Positions 10,140 to 21,690 of a DNA stretch of 64,000 nt are shown here, piece after piece; the stretch's first letter is position 1, and each line of letters starts with the position of its first letter. Source of the DNA: Adenophora triphylla var. japonica (lineage: Eukaryota; Streptophyta; Magnoliopsida; Asterales; Campanulaceae); NCBI GenBank assembly GCA_022495995.1, contig JAFEMH010006953.1, positions 43,364-107,363 on the forward strand. Direction: 5' to 3'. Under the pieces are notes generated by a model that was not told the origin of the DNA, made no database searches, and worked only from the letters and a program-made list of their open reading frames with translations. The position numbers and the translations under genes are program-made.

Positions 10140-11188
10140 TGTAGACACCCCATTCTGAACCAATAAATCATGATTACACTACTCTTCATCTCTCTTTTAT
10201 GTTTTGATGAAAGCATATCAGTTTCGTCATGTTTCGTTAAGTTTCTAACTAACCTCGTTAGTTTTGGACCTAACTGACTAACATAATAAACTGAAGAGGA
10301 CAAAATAGTCATCAGACTAGTTATCTCGCACGAGATATCATATCTCGCGCGAGATATCCCCTCGACAGGATGTGCAAAAATCACTCTCCTTCTCCGTTTC
10401 AACCTCCTTTCTTGATAAACCTCATCTAATCCGGTTCTCCAATCAGAATTGAGTTCTGGAAGCTTCCTAGGAGTGTTTTACCTCTCCACCTCTACCTCTT
10501 AAACCCCTATAAATACTTGGTGACTTCCACTGTTTCAGGGGTCCAGAATTCGACACAACACACACAATTTGTTGGTTTCTCTCCACGAAAGATTCCTTCA
10601 AATCACTCACAAACAACTCCTAAATTCGTCCTTCAACCACGTTGATTGACGAACATCAAGGCTCAAGCCTAGCATCAAGGCGAAGCTCTGTCCGCATCAA
10701 GATTTGGCTCTCATATTAAGTCGAAACTCTGCCCAAATCACTTCTCGATCGAGAAGACATCTTAGAACCACGTTCTAAATTAAATCCTCCCCAAACGCTA
10801 GGTAAACTCCTTCACTTTTTACTCGCCTCTTCTCAATCTCTCTCTATTGGCTTTTAGAGTGGTGTAATCCCATCAAAAGGATTGGCCTAGAGTCCCTTCA
10901 ATCGATGAAGGCGATCTCGAAGCATACAATCCGACATTCCTAATCAAGAAATTGATTAGGGTTTACTTGTTTTTTTTTTTAATTGTATATATTGTAAAGA
11001 TTGAAAACCTCTCTTTTCTTTAGCAAGACCGATCTTCGGATCGGGTGGAATGGATGCTCCTCGACCTACCCATTCCATAACCTAAGCCCTGAACTCAAAT
11101 CTCTTTTCAAAATGGTTTTCCTATATTTCCAAACGAATAATATAGGTGGCGACTCTAAAAGATAAAAATTCTTTCTCACGACGCTACA
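10140..11188 (+). repeat. 3' LTR of the gag-only element
   Basis: It is colinear with 4032-5075, with a few substitutions and small length changes (for example a longer T-run near 10971 and a small insertion near 10456). It ends GCTACA and is followed by the ACATG duplication. Confidence 0.92.
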
Positions 11189-11193
11189 ACATG
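11189..11193. repeat. Target-site duplication ACATG, right
   Basis: It matches 4027-4031 exactly and closes the gag-only element. Confidence 0.9.
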
Positions 11194-12015
11194 TGAAACA
11201 TGTGCTGGTAAGAACTAAAAGTACTATAGATCAACATATGAATACTTAACACTCTACATGATATTAACATTTTGTTTGAAATGACATTAAGTTGTTGGTT
11301 TAGGCAACATGACCTCAATAGACATCATAACAAACACTTTTATCCAAAACTATTTTGTGAAGAAAATGACACTCAATTAGGTTTTTAGTAGATATGTTTA
11401 TAAACATAAACTTGAAATGTTAACTCGTCATTGTAAAATTATGCATTTTACAATAATGAGATTAAAGTTGTTACGATGTAATCGTCACCTTATTAAGTGT
11501 AGCTATATTGCAACACTAAAGCTTAGAAACCCGTTCACTAATTTTTAATTCATGTTGAGGCAACATGTAATTATTGATTCTTGAATTGTCCGCCTGGACA
11601 GTCTTAAAGTGCACTAATGTATGGATATTGTAAATATCGGCTTTGTCTACAATAATTGCTCTTATATATATGATAATCGAGATATTTTGGTGGCATTTTC
11701 TATTGTTCTCCGGATGTATACTAGACACGTGTTAATCAAATAATATCATTTTTAAATGATATTGTTTGATTGATATTGTCTAGGTCGTGCATTTGGAGAG
11801 ACAATGGGTTATGCTGCCGAAATTTCATCGATTATTGATGTATAAAGCTTGTAGATGAAGATGATATTTGCAATTCATACTTTCGTGCATTTTGAGATGG
11901 GATAGAAGCCTTCCCCATTTGGAAAATCCCAAGTAAAGTGCAAACATATCTAAATTAATAAAATATAATTTTATAATAATATCAGTAATAATTAAAATAT
12001 GTTTTTGCTACATGT
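11194..12015. other. CACTA internal non-coding DNA upstream of the transposase
   Basis: About 820 AT-rich bases with no supported gene. It continues the CACTA 5' region that is interrupted at 4031. It presumably holds the end of an intron or the leader of the transposase gene; I see no clear TATA box that decides the matter. Confidence 0.4.
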
Positions 12016-13581
12016 ATGAGTTTGAAAATGTCGGGAGAAAATCGTAGTTGGATGGATGATCGAACGTATCCCAGTGGGAGGATAAAAGAGGACTTTATGA
12101 GAGGGGTGAATTATTTTATAGAATTTGCCCGATCGCATCCTCAATGCTTGTGGAGGGGAATGGTTAGGTGTCCATGCATTAAATGTGATAATCGTAAAGT
12201 TCAAACTGATGAAGATATTAAGTTGCACCTTATAAAATCTGGTTTTGTTGATAACTACAAGAGGTGGATACTGCATGGTGAGCCAAAGAATGTCGATAGA
12301 ACCACACAAAATTGTCCATCTATAGTTATAGATTCGTTTTGTGAACCTGAGGCCATGGCTGTAGAAGAAGAACAACTTGTTGGCATGGATGATATGGTTA
12401 GGGATGCGGCAGGTCCTTCATTTAACTGGTCTTCAAATCCTGAAGAGGTACCAAATCATGCTGCTAAGAGATTCATGGAAATGATGGATGCTGCAAGTGA
12501 AAAGATTTATCCTGGTACAGAGTCATCTGTGTTAGAGTCAGTGGCCGAGCTTCTTAATATCAAGTCAGATTCGAATATGAGTCAACATACATTTAATCGT
12601 ATCGTTTCTTATATCAAACGCTTGCTTCCTAAAGAGAATAAAATGGTTGACAATTTTTATGAAACTAAGAAGCTGATGGGGCATATCGGTCTTAGTTATC
12701 AGAAAATTGATTGTTGTAGGAATCAATGCATGCTTTTCTATAAAGAAAATGAGGGGTTGCAGTCTTGTTCAGTGTGTGGACTTAGTAGGTATAAGCCTCC
12801 ACGTCGAGGTAGTGCTAAACATAAAAGGAATGTGCCTTATAAGCAATTGCGCTATATGCCGCTAACTCCCAGGTTGCAACACATTTATGCATCAAAAGAT
12901 AATGCTGAAGCTATGCGATGGCACAAGGAGAGTCCCCGCGAAGAGGGAGTTTTAACTCATCCATCAGATGGGGAAGCATGGAAGAAATTTGATGCTACCT
13001 ACACTGACTTTGATGCAGATGCTAGAAATATAAGGCATGGTATATGTTCAGATGGTTTTACTCCTTTTGGGCCGGCAGCAAAATCTCATTCATGTTGGCC
13101 AGTTATTGTTACAGTTTACAATCTTCCTCCTTGGTTGTGTATGACTGATCCTTACATGTATTTGAGTTTATTTATTCCTGGACCTTATAGCCCAGGAAAA
13201 AACATTGATGTATATCTCCGACCATTGATTGATGAGTTAAAGCAGTTATGGAGTGTGGGTGTTGAAACATGGGATACATACAAGTCACAAAACTTTAATA
13301 TGAGGGCTGCAGTGATGTGGACGATTAACGATTTCCCAGCTTATGGGATGATGTCTGGCTGGAGTACTCACGGAAGATTGGCTTGTCCTTACTGTATGGA
13401 GGATACAAATGCTTTCACACTTGATCATTATAAGAAGCAATGTTGGTTTGATTGTCATAGGCGATTTCTCCCGGTTGACCATCCATTCCGAAAGCAAAAG
13501 AATGCATTCACCAAAAATAAGGTAGAGTATGAGTTGGCTCCTCCTCGTCTTAGTGGTGAAGAAGTTTTAGAACGGGTGTAA
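12016..13581 (+). pseudogene. CACTA transposase (TNPD type), N-terminal part, ending at a premature TAA
   Basis: TNPD is the catalytic transposase of En/Spm elements and acts on the terminal repeats in the nucleus. Residues about 10-90 match the Transpos_assoc domain, with a C-x4-C cluster in CPCIKCDN, and about 210-520 form the first part of Transposase_21, including TDGF-like SDGFTPFG, NLPPWLCM, PGKNIDVYL and NDFPAYGMMSG. The second Met (12028) is an equally good start. The frame stops at TAA 13579-13581, but the same frame reopens at once and continues as typical transposase, so this is a single nonsense codon and not a true end. Confidence 0.9.
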
Positions 13582-14636
13582 AAGTTGCCAGATATCCAAT
13601 GGGGTAGGACATTTTCTAAACAGAGAATACCGAATTTTGGTAATACTCATAACTGGACCAAAAAGAGTATATTTTGGGAGCTACCTTATTGGAAGACAAA
13701 TTTGATAAGACATAATCTTGATGTAATGCACATTGAGAAGAACATATTTGATAATATTTTTAACACAGTGATGGATTTCAAGGCTACAAAAGATACCCAT
13801 AATGGTCGTCGAGATCTTGAGATGATTTGCAAGCGTGATAATCTCAATTTGACAAAAGTGAATGGGAAAGATGTGAAGACAGTCGCACCATTTGTGCTTT
13901 CTAAGGATAACAAAATTCGTTTTCTTCAGTGGTTGAAAGATTTGAAACTTCCTGATGGTTATGCGTCCAATATTGGAAATTCAGTAAATGTGGAAGACGG
14001 GACGATTTCTGGGTTGAAGAGTCATGATTGCCATGTGTTGTTAGATAGATTGCTACCTGTTGCACTTAGGGACGTACTCCCTAATGATGTCTGGGTTGCT
14101 TTAACTGAATTGAGTGAGTTCTTTAGAGCCTTGACCTCAAGCAAACTGCGTGTTGAAGATATGAAGAAGCTCGAGAGTAGCATTGTTGTGACGTTGTGCA
14201 AACTTGAGAAAATATTACCGCCATCTTTTTTTGATTCTATGGAACACTTACCAATACATTTAGTATATGAGGCAAGGGTTGGTGGGCCTGTCCAATATAG
14301 ATGGATATATCCATTTGAAAGATTTTTGGGCAAATTGAAGAAGAAGATGAGCAATAGAGCAAGGGTTGAGGCATCTATTTCCGAATCTGTTATTATTGAT
14401 GAGATAGTGTCATTTGTATCGACATACTTTCATCCTGATATTGAGACAAGGTTTACGAGGGTTGGTCGTAATTATGACGGTGGAGGAAGTGACAAAGATG
14501 GTGAAATATTCGTGTTTTCTTCACCCGGTCGATTCCTAGGAAATCCAATTCGCAAACGCATGCTTACTCGAAAGGAGTGGAATGCGGCTAAGCTCTATGT
14601 GCTCCTTAACTGCCCCGAGGTTGAGGAATATTTGGA
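13582..14636 (+). pseudogene. CACTA transposase (TNPD type), central part with DUF4218
   Basis: This continues the frame of 12016-13578 directly after the TAA. It begins KLPDIQWG and contains the end of Transposase_21 (LDVMHIEKNIFDN) and then, from about residue 165, a DUF4218 block (SMEHLPIHLVYEARVGGPVQYRWIYPFERFLG). The apparent stop at 14638-14640 lies inside an intron: a GTAAGC donor at 14637 follows the conserved CPEVEEYL, and the next exon starts at 14724. Apart from the upstream stop this part is intact. Confidence 0.88.
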
Positions 14637-14723
14637 GTAAGCAATCCTATTATTTAAATTTAACTCTTTCCATCTATTAATTATAAAAAAAATCAATATT
14701 AATTAATATGTATCATAATACAG

Positions 14724-15670
14724 CATGTTTGAAGCACAAGCTGGAGATATATCGCCTGATCTAGTTTCAGCCAGGACAGATAAGGAATTTCCATTGTGGC
14801 TCAAAACATATGTAACTATCACTATCACTCAATTTAATGTATATTTAAATGGACTGCATTTTAGTTATTTATAAAATTTAATGTGTTTCTATATAGATAT
14901 GTGAACACCCCAAAGATGCTAAAGCGGCAAGATTAAAAATACTAGCTACAGGTCCAACTTTTTTAGTTAGTGTATACAAGGGGTATTTTGTGAATGGCTA
15001 TGTGTTTCACACAGAGGAGTATGGCCAAACAAAATCAACTTGGAATAGTGGCATTAATTTGAAAGGAAACATGGAATATTATGGTATTTTGAAAGAAGTT
15101 GTAGAGTTGTCATATTTAGAAGGAAATTCTGTTGTCCTCTTCAATTGCGAATGGCGTGATTCAAAACGAGGTATTTCTAAACATGATACATTTGACATTG
15201 TTGATGTGAAGCACTCTTTAAGGCACCAATGGGATGATGTATTCATTCTTGCGTCACAAGCACAACAAGTGTATATGACCCCTTACCCTAAACGACGAGC
15301 AAGGCTTACTGGATGGTGGGCTGTTTGGAAAACTAAGGCGAGAAGCACGTTTGATATACCATATGAGACAACATCTTTGAATGCAACAGTTGATTCATCC
15401 TTAGATGATTGTTATCAAGAGGAAGAAATGCCTGTGCCTCCGATTGTATTAGCAGATGAACAACCCCCTGACAATTCATTTTGGGAAGAAAATCCGCCCG
15501 GAGAAGGGGAACCAGAAGAATTCTTTGATTTAGATGAACAAAATGAGGAGCAAGATGAGGAAAATGATATCCATGAATTAGTGTCAGATTATGAAGAAGA
15601 ATATGAAAATGAGCTCGAGTTTTGCATGAAAGATGACGAGACTGCATTAAATCCTGATGGCATGCAATGA
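14724..15670 (+). pseudogene. CACTA transposase (TNPD type), last exons with DUF4216
   Basis: Exon 14724-14811 follows an ATACAG acceptor, encodes MFEAQAGDISPDLVSARTD and ends at a GTAACT donor. Exon 14897-15670 follows ATATAG, continues in phase (ICEHPKDAKAARLK) and contains the DUF4216 domain (VVLFNCEWRDS, DVKHSLRHQWDDVFILASQAQQVYM), then a strongly acidic tail and a TGA. Phase agreement over both junctions supports the model. The shape Transpos_assoc, Transposase_21, DUF4218, DUF4216 is that of full-length plant TNPD genes. Confidence 0.82.
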
Positions 15671-15823
15671 TTTCAGTTGATTTAAGTTTTTGATTATCAT
15701 TAAAAAAAATATTTATTAATATGTACTGAAATTTATCTATTTTAAATTTGTAAGTAGATTTATAATATTGCATGTTTTGAACTTTTGAACTGTAATTAAT
15801 ATGATATGTTATTTCATTTAGAC
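15671..15823 (+). other. Gap between the two CACTA genes
   Basis: About 150 AT-rich bases separate the transposase stop from the second gene. A splice acceptor-like TTTCATTTAG stands just before the next ATG, so the second gene may be an alternatively spliced product of one long transcript, as in En/Spm. Confidence 0.4.
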
Positions 15824-18361
15824 ATGTCTAGCTCCGATGGAAGAGATGTATCATCAGGTTTAGGTTCAGGTGCAAGTGCAAGTGCAGGTAGAGGTGCATT
15901 TGCAGGAGGTAGGGGCGCTGGTAGACAACGTACAGGAAAACTTTGGATGGTGAAGGAATGTCCAACCTCCATCACAGGGACAGTGCCACAACAACCTATT
16001 CCTGATCATGAAGAAGGTCCTTTCAGCCCTGGAGAACAGAGCTCTGCTCCCCCTCTTCCTCCGAGGGTACCTGGAAAAAACTTCTGTTTTCAGCGTAAGT
16101 ATACTTGTACCACGAGGCCTGATGATTGGTTGTGGAAGGCATTTAGGCTAATGGTATGTAAGCGCTATAGAGATATCATAAACACGATGAGGGAGAAATG
16201 GATTCTTAACCAGACTGTCCATGTTTGTTTCACTGATGATGTTTGGGATAAATGGGTTGCATGGTGGAATAGTCCTGAGTTCTTAAAGATATCCAATCGA
16301 AACAAGAGGAACAGATCTAGCAAGGGTGGGAGAGCCTGCGTGCACACTGGAAGGTCTGTTAGTGTTGATTTGTTGGATCGCATGGTATGTTTTTACCCAT
16401 TATTAGACTTATAACTTCTATTATTGTTTCTTGACACATTCTTGATAATTTTGTTTATTGTTGTAGCAAAAGGTCTATGGTATGCATATTGATATAACAG
16501 ACGTGTATGCTGCCATGCATACTAAAAAGAATGATGTTGGAGAGTTGGTATGGATTAGCGATGAGGCTCAAAGAATCTTTGTAAGTATTAATAAGTGTAA
16601 ACATAAAATTATACTTGGGTTATTAAACTTGTGTGCATATTAGGATTCTAAGGTTATTTTTACTCAGTTGCATGTTATGGAATGTGAATTTCAAGTGCAT
16701 ATCAAAAGATGTTTGAGATTCTATCTTGGGCTCTAAGTATACGTGCTAATATTCTGAGATCATTCTTACCTTACTGGAGTAGTGTTATTATATAATATAT
16801 ACTTCCTCCGTCCAACTAGAAGCTTCACCCTTTTGGGTGAAGCTCAAAATTTTAAGAAGTGATGAGTGGAAAAAGGGTTATGAGACGGAAGAATTAGAGT
16901 TTTTGTTTGAGGGATAAATATGTATACACACATATCTTTATGAAAATATAAAAATGCATATTGATAATATTTTTAATTATACATCAATAACAATTATAGA
17001 GTTTCATGAGGATATTTGAATTTTTATAATCTTTTGTCAAAGTTGAAAAACTAACCAAAAAAGTCAAGCTATGACTATAAAGCGGAATGGGGGTACAAAA
17101 TTGAAATCTACTTACACTTGCACACAAACATCTACCCTAAGCACTAGAAATTCATTTAAAAGGAAATATCAGACCAATATACCTTGGATAGTAGCAGAAT
17201 CTCCTTCCAACCTGATATTTTCCCCTATCAGGTTGTCATGACCAACACGAACCAATTCATACATAGCAGCCCCTGCCATTCCATCAGAAACAACGAGTGG
17301 TCCTGATACTTGCAGAATGACAAAGAATTAACTCATGAGTTTCTACAGAATTTCCATAAAAAAATTAAAAATTGCAGGATTTACTCATCGGCAAGAATGA
17401 CAAAAAATTAAAAATTGCAGTAAACACATGCCAGAATGAAAATATTTTCCAGGCCTACATCAGCACTAAATATAATCTCTCTTCTGTGGATAAATAGGCA
17501 AACTTGTTGTACTGAAAATATACACAAACATCATGATTATTGATTAGTTTTAGATATGCTTGCAATAATTAATCGTGAATTGAGAAACATAATATGACTT
17601 GTTTAAGGGGTATTGTAGATTTGCTCAAGTCATTATAGCACATACCTTGTCATTTTGCATTTGTATTTTGGAGTGTATACTATATGTCCGTTTACATGAT
17701 TTCAAAATTATTTTATGTTAGTAATCAGAGGTTGCTATCATGTTTCATTCATGTTAATTTTCGGTAAATTTTTCGTGTTAATGCAATTGCAGTTTTTGTT
17801 TGTTTGTTTGATTGTTAATGGTTTTGAGGTTTTCATTGATAGGAATATTATATTGAGATTGTTCATGAAAAGGCAGTAGCTGAAGGCTTAATTGATAATC
17901 TTGATACTCCTGTTACGCGCCTCCCATTTGAGCCTGATGCCTGGAAAGCTGCAGTCACCAAATACTATATCTCCGAAGGAAAGAGAGCTAAGAGGGGAGA
18001 CAGATTGTTTGGACTTGGGGAACAAGGAGCTGAATTGATACACCTGTCATCAAAAACCTGCGACTCGTCTTCATTTTATGAAGCACCACCTCCATTATCT
18101 TCTGACCCTGACCCCGAGATGGAAGAACTGAAAAGAGAGGTGGGAAATCTAAAAGAGATGGTGATGCAGTTGATGGAACAACAAGAAGAGCAGCAACGAA
18201 GACAACAACAAGAGGAGCAGCAGGGAAAAGAGCGAGAGGAACAACAGCGACAACAGGTGTTTCAACAAATTATGCAGGAGTTGATGGGTAATAATGGTAT
18301 GTTTCAGCAACAGAGACAGCTGGGTTTTAACAATTTGATGGGGGGTATGTTTCAGCAATAA
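15824..18361 (+). pseudogene. CACTA second protein, Transposase_24 type (TNPA-like), three exons
   Basis: This accessory protein of plant CACTA elements is thought to bind subterminal repeats. Exons are 15824-16384 (donor GTATGT), 16467-16580 (acceptor TTGTAG, donor GTAAGT) and 17843-18361, all in phase. I chose the ATG at 15824 (MSSSDGRDV) because it follows an acceptor-like TTTAG. The N-terminus is Gly/Ser/Ala-rich; Transposase_24 follows (VWDKWVAWWNSPEFLKISNRNKRNR, HTGRSVS), and the C-terminus is a glutamine-rich coiled coil. A TAA at 18359-18361 is followed in the same frame by 61 more residues (Q-rich, then Gly-rich) to 18547, so it is probably a nonsense mutation of CAA. Confidence 0.82.
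16802..17093. mobile_element. Stowaway-like MITE in the second intron of the TNPA-like gene
   Basis: The left end reads CTTCCTCCGTCC and the right end a degraded inverse (GCGGAATGGGGG), with TA on each side (16800-16801 and 17094-17095). It is more diverged than the three Stowaway copies at 26-27 kb. It lies in the 1.26 kb intron 16581-17842, whose remainder has no recognisable feature. Confidence 0.6.
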
Positions 18362-18547
18362 TTGCAGCCGCAACATCAGCAATTGCAACCACAACAGCAG
18401 CAACTGCAGCCACAACAACAGAGTTATAGCAACGATTTTCTTGGTTATCTGCAATTGTTAACAGGTGATGGAAATGTTTTGATGGGTAGCGGAAATGTTG
18501 GATGTGGTGAAGGTGGAAATGGAAGTCGGAACGGAATTGGAGTTTAG
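18362..18547 (+). pseudogene. Read-through tail of the TNPA-like gene
   Basis: The frame after the TAA continues for 61 codons to TAG at 18545-18547. It keeps the composition of the upstream exon, with repeated LQPQQQQ motifs and then a glycine/asparagine-rich end. This continuity is the main evidence that the upstream TAA is secondary. Confidence 0.65.
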
Positions 18548-19099
18548 ATACTCCACTTCCATTTTGTGATGCCATATGGTTTGAGTTATTTTGGTTTGAT
18601 GTGCAGCTCTTTGAATATATTTTGGATGTGTAGGTGTTGGTGGAAGTGAATACTCCTATTATTTTGTTAGGTGGAGTATACTTTTGAAACCAGTTAATCT
18701 AATGTAAGTAGCTGGAGATGGTAGGAACTTAATTTTACCTGGAAATGGTAGGAACCTAGAAATGGAAGGGGAGTATAGAAACTCCTTTTATTTTGGCAGG
18801 TGGAGTATATTTTTGGAACCTTTTAATCTTAATGTAAACACCTGGAATTGTAGGAACTTAATGTAAGCACCTGGCAAGTGGAGTATAGAAACTCCTATTA
18901 TTTTGGATGATGTGCTTTTTATATTAATTCAAGATTCAAGATGTTATTTGTATGGTTATTTCTATTTTATTGTAGTTTAATAATTTTTTTGGATATCAAT
19001 AAAAAAGAATAATAATAAATTCCAAAAATATAGCAATAATTAAAATTTAATATGATAAATGTATTAATTATTAAAAATATTAAATTTGTTTATTAAATT
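18548..19099. repeat. CACTA 3' non-coding region with a 110-130 base tandem repeat
   Basis: The block 18650-18780 is repeated at 18781-18890 and starts again at 18891. Each unit begins ACTCCTNTTATTTTG and contains GGTGGAGTATA and TAATCTTAATGTAA-type segments. The remaining bases are AT-rich. No gene is seen. Confidence 0.65.
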
Positions 19100-19382
19100 G
19101 TTAATATAAATGAAGACGGACAAAACCGTCGGGATGTGTATTTCTATATATGGCGACGACCATATGGTTGGAGAATGCCAAATAAAATGGCTACGACATT
19201 GCAAAATGAGGTAACGGACAGTCGTCGGTAAATTACAGTGGATGGCGACGGCCGAAAGTGGTTCCCATTAGGAACCATTTTTTGCCTACGGTTTCGGTCG
19301 TCGCTTTTTTATAATATGGTGACGAAAATACTTATTTGGCTACGGTTATGATCGTGTCCAACATTAATAATTCTAGTAGTGT
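19100..19382. repeat. CACTA right terminus: subterminal repeats and TIR
   Basis: Many copies of GGCGACG, GGCTACG and their complements fill this zone (about 19110-19345), mirroring the left end. The terminal repeat is TTCTAGTAGTGT. Confidence 0.8.
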
Positions 19383-20427
19383 AACACGTAATCCGTTAAA
19401 GTCTCGTCAGGCTGTTGCACAATCCTGTAAAGGTCGCTTGTTAATTTTTCAAAGACACGATTGCAAGAAAATTGGTTAAGAAACATGTTAATTAATTGAG
19501 AGTATGATGAGATGGAGTTCATAGGTTGATTGGTCAGCCACATTAAGGCGGGACCGGATAAGGTGGAGCCAAAACCCCTGCATAAACAAACTTCTTTAAA
19601 ATGCAGAGGAATGCTGATGATATCCATCTTTTCTTGGTATAGGGCAATATGCTCTGCAGGATCTGTCGTGCCATCATATTGCTTCATGGGAGGTACTTGG
19701 AATCTCTTAGGGATCTCCACTCCAGCTATAGCAGGAACAAAGCGTGAATCATGATGGCTGGTTGGAGACACCTGATTGAAGGGCAAGGTGACCCCCGGAA
19801 CCTTCATGAGAATTTCCTTGAGTTGTTGTACTTCTCTTGCAAGGGAGGTATCTGCACCAGGTTTAGTGGAAACTATAGGATTGAAAAGAGTATTGAACAG
19901 GTTAAAACTCCCTGTTTGACCCATAGGGGGTGGAGTTGCAAAAGTGAAACATGATGACAACGGCATCGGGTTGGACGTGACGGTGGTGCTTTCAGTTTGA
20001 ACGGTACTGAACATGGACGTGCTTCCTCGTTCACCTTGTGCACTCATTCCGGCACCTGAAAAAGAGTCCTAGGTTGCAAGGGAGAAATCTCAGGAGTGCT
20101 AACAATGGGGATGCTGCGCCCTGAAGCCGAAAAATCACGTCGCAACTTGTCGAGGTGAGTAAAGATCGTCTGGTTGGTTTGTTGCTGTCCATCGAGCTGA
20201 TCTTTTAGCTGTTACTTCATGCTCGTCATAGCGGTTATAATTTCGAATGAGATCCCAGGTAACGTCATGGATGGAGATCCACCCAGGCTGAGTCCTTGGC
20301 TTTGGGACGTGATGGCACCAGAGCCCATAGGTGGAGGCAGACTGGATGTTACGGGCAAGCTTGATGCACTGGTTCCTGCCCCAGTTGTGATGATGGAGGT
20401 TGACATGGCCGAAGTCGGATTGCTCAT
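19383..20427 (-). pseudogene. Gag, N-terminal half, of the minus-strand gypsy element
   Basis: On the minus strand the gene begins at ATG 20427 (MSNPTSAMSTS), is broken by a stop near 20212 and a frame change, and resumes in the piece starting at 20047. That piece is open to the CACTA junction and contains the hallmark Retrotrans_gag signatures: PPMKQYDGTTDPAEHIALYQEKM and then LSGPALMWLTNQP, SSYSQLINMFLNQF and DETLTDYV. It is the upstream half of 2009-2744. The chain of Ser/Thr/Pro-rich residues before the domain is usual for these proteins. Confidence 0.8.
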
Positions 20428-20455
20428 CTTGATTGGAATCTAAAAAACCAAAGTT

Positions 20456-20473
20456 CCCACAGACGGGGCCAAA
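20456..20473 (-). other. Primer-binding site of the minus-strand gypsy element
   Basis: On the minus strand TTTGGCCCCGTCTGTGGG directly follows the LTR end. It resembles the TGGCGCCGTCTGTGGGAA sites seen in many plant gypsy elements and differs from the tRNA-Arg-like sites of the other elements in this window. Confidence 0.6.
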
Positions 20474-20474
20474 T

Positions 20475-20941
20475 TGTTTTGGACAAATTTTGACAAGTAA
20501 ATTTGTCTTCTCAAGGAGGTTTGGGCACAAATGGAATATAGTTCTCAAAGCAAGATGAACACAAGGATGTAACGAGGAAACTCTTAGAGCAATCGTCCAA
20601 GAGAAAAACCTCGGGAGGCCTTTGGAAAGCCTGCCTAAACCAAAGAAATTTTATTAAGTATTTAGCATTTCTGAGTACAAGTGCAGAGTAAGAGTGAGCA
20701 AAACTGTGTAACGTCTGCACAAGTGTATTCTAGGTACAATATATAGGCTTGAATGTAACTGAAAAACAACATCTTGAATGCCTTGCTGAAATCTCGCCTA
20801 GAATCTCGCTATTTGTTGATGGAGATAAGCCGTTATTCCTTGGTTGAATGTGGAGACCGTTGCTTGACTAAGTCCGTGAAGTGATTTAAGTGAATTATTT
20901 TTATTTATCTCCGTGTTCCTGAAAAATAGGAAAATACAACA
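20475..20941 (-). repeat. 5' LTR of the minus-strand gypsy element
   Basis: In minus-strand sense it starts TGTTGTATTTTCC (20941) and ends GTCCAAAACA (20475), 467 bases, next to the primer site. The left copy is not in the window, so the right border is set by the TG...CA rule and not by comparison. A TATA-like AATATATAG context lies near 20740. Confidence 0.6.
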
Positions 20942-21529
20942 AACATTTTTCAAGGCGTTAGTCCAAGACGTAAGTTAAGATGTTACCTCAAGATGGATGT
21001 CCAAGATGTAGAACATGCTAAGTGGATTTTTAGGATGAAACAGAGGGAGACAAAGAGCCGCTAGCCAAGGCATCCACCTGTTCAGAGGGCGGGTTGAATT
21101 TGGGTTTCTTCTTCTTGCTTTTCTTTCTAAGAGGGGCGTCGTCATCTTCCTCCTCTTCATCAATGTCAATTACCGGCGTCCTGGCCCTAGTTTGAGCTCG
21201 GGACCTAGTTTGAGGAGCCTCTTTCACTGGCTCCTGCACCGGATCAACCTCCACCTCGGTCCCAACATTAAGTGTCTCTTGGGCATCATCCCCAGCTCGC
21301 TCCTCCTCCAATCGCTCAAGCTCGTCTTCTACAGGGATAAGCTTGTTAATCTCCTGGTCAACCAATTTCAACAGCCTCTAGGGCTCTACACCTTCTCTCT
21401 CACGGCTTTCTCGGGCATTGGCAGCCCCGCAGCTTTTCTTGCTTTTCCTTATATCAATAACTCGGCCCATGTTAACCTCTTGTTCAGGAGTCAGAACTGC
21501 ACAAGACCACGATAACAAAGTGTTAGCTT

Positions 21530-21690
21530 GACAAACAAAAGTTCTACATACGAGCTGAAAGTTCTATGTACGAGCAAGATATGTACGAACTGCAAGTTCT
21601 ACATATGAGTAAATTATCTATGAGCTAAAAGTCATACAAACAAGTTCTATGTACGAGCTAACATTTCTGCATACGAGCAATCAATAGACT
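21530..21690. repeat. Degenerate short repeats in intron 2 of the antisense gene
   Basis: Variants of AAGTTCTATGTACGAGC recur about five times in 150 bases, in no strict period. They lie between exon 2 and exon 3 of the antisense gene. Confidence 0.6.

Larger units (their letters stand above)
4032..11188 (+). mobile_element. Gag-only (TR-GAG-like) LTR retrotransposon, complete, 7.2 kb
   Basis: Two LTRs of about 1045 bases (4032-5075 and 10140-11188) begin TGTAGACACC and end GCTACA, with ACATG duplications outside. A primer site follows the first LTR and a purine tract (GAGGGGC) precedes the second. The only coding region is a gag-like gene (6356-7720). From gag to the 3' LTR there are 2.4 kb with no protease, reverse transcriptase or integrase, so the element must borrow polymerase functions. 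The LTRs differ at only about a dozen sites by eye, which suggests a fairly recent insertion. The primer site resembles that of Ogre/Tat elements. Confidence 0.9.
2745..19382 (+). mobile_element. CACTA (En/Spm) DNA transposon, complete ends, 16.6 kb including a nested retrotransposon
   Basis: The left end is CACTACTAGAA and the right end is its inverse complement with one extra T, flanked by AAC duplications. Subterminal zones at both ends carry many copies of a TGGCGACG/TGGCTACGG-type motif, as expected for binding of the accessory transposase protein. Inside are a TNPD-type transposase gene (12016-15670) and a Transposase_24-type second gene (15824-18361), both on the plus strand and each with a single internal TAA. 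A 7.2 kb retrotransposon sits in the 5' part. The native CACTA is therefore about 9.5 kb, a usual size for an autonomous copy. Confidence 0.92.
1320..20941 (-). mobile_element. Truncated Ty3/gypsy retrotransposon, split by a CACTA insertion
   Basis: Read right to left this element has an LTR (20475-20941), a primer-binding site, gag (20427 down to 19383), a large interruption by a CACTA transposon (2745-19382), the rest of gag (2744-2009) and a retropepsin (2052-1320). Reverse transcriptase, integrase and the 3' LTR are absent from the window. Removing the CACTA element and one copy of its AAC target duplication joins the two gag halves in frame, which shows the gypsy element was there first. 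Gag and protease hold stop codons and frame breaks, so the element is dead. Confidence 0.75.

Noticed and set aside
18149..18454. Leucine-rich protein on the minus strand
   Set aside because: It is the complement of the CAG/CAA-rich coding region of the TNPA-like gene.
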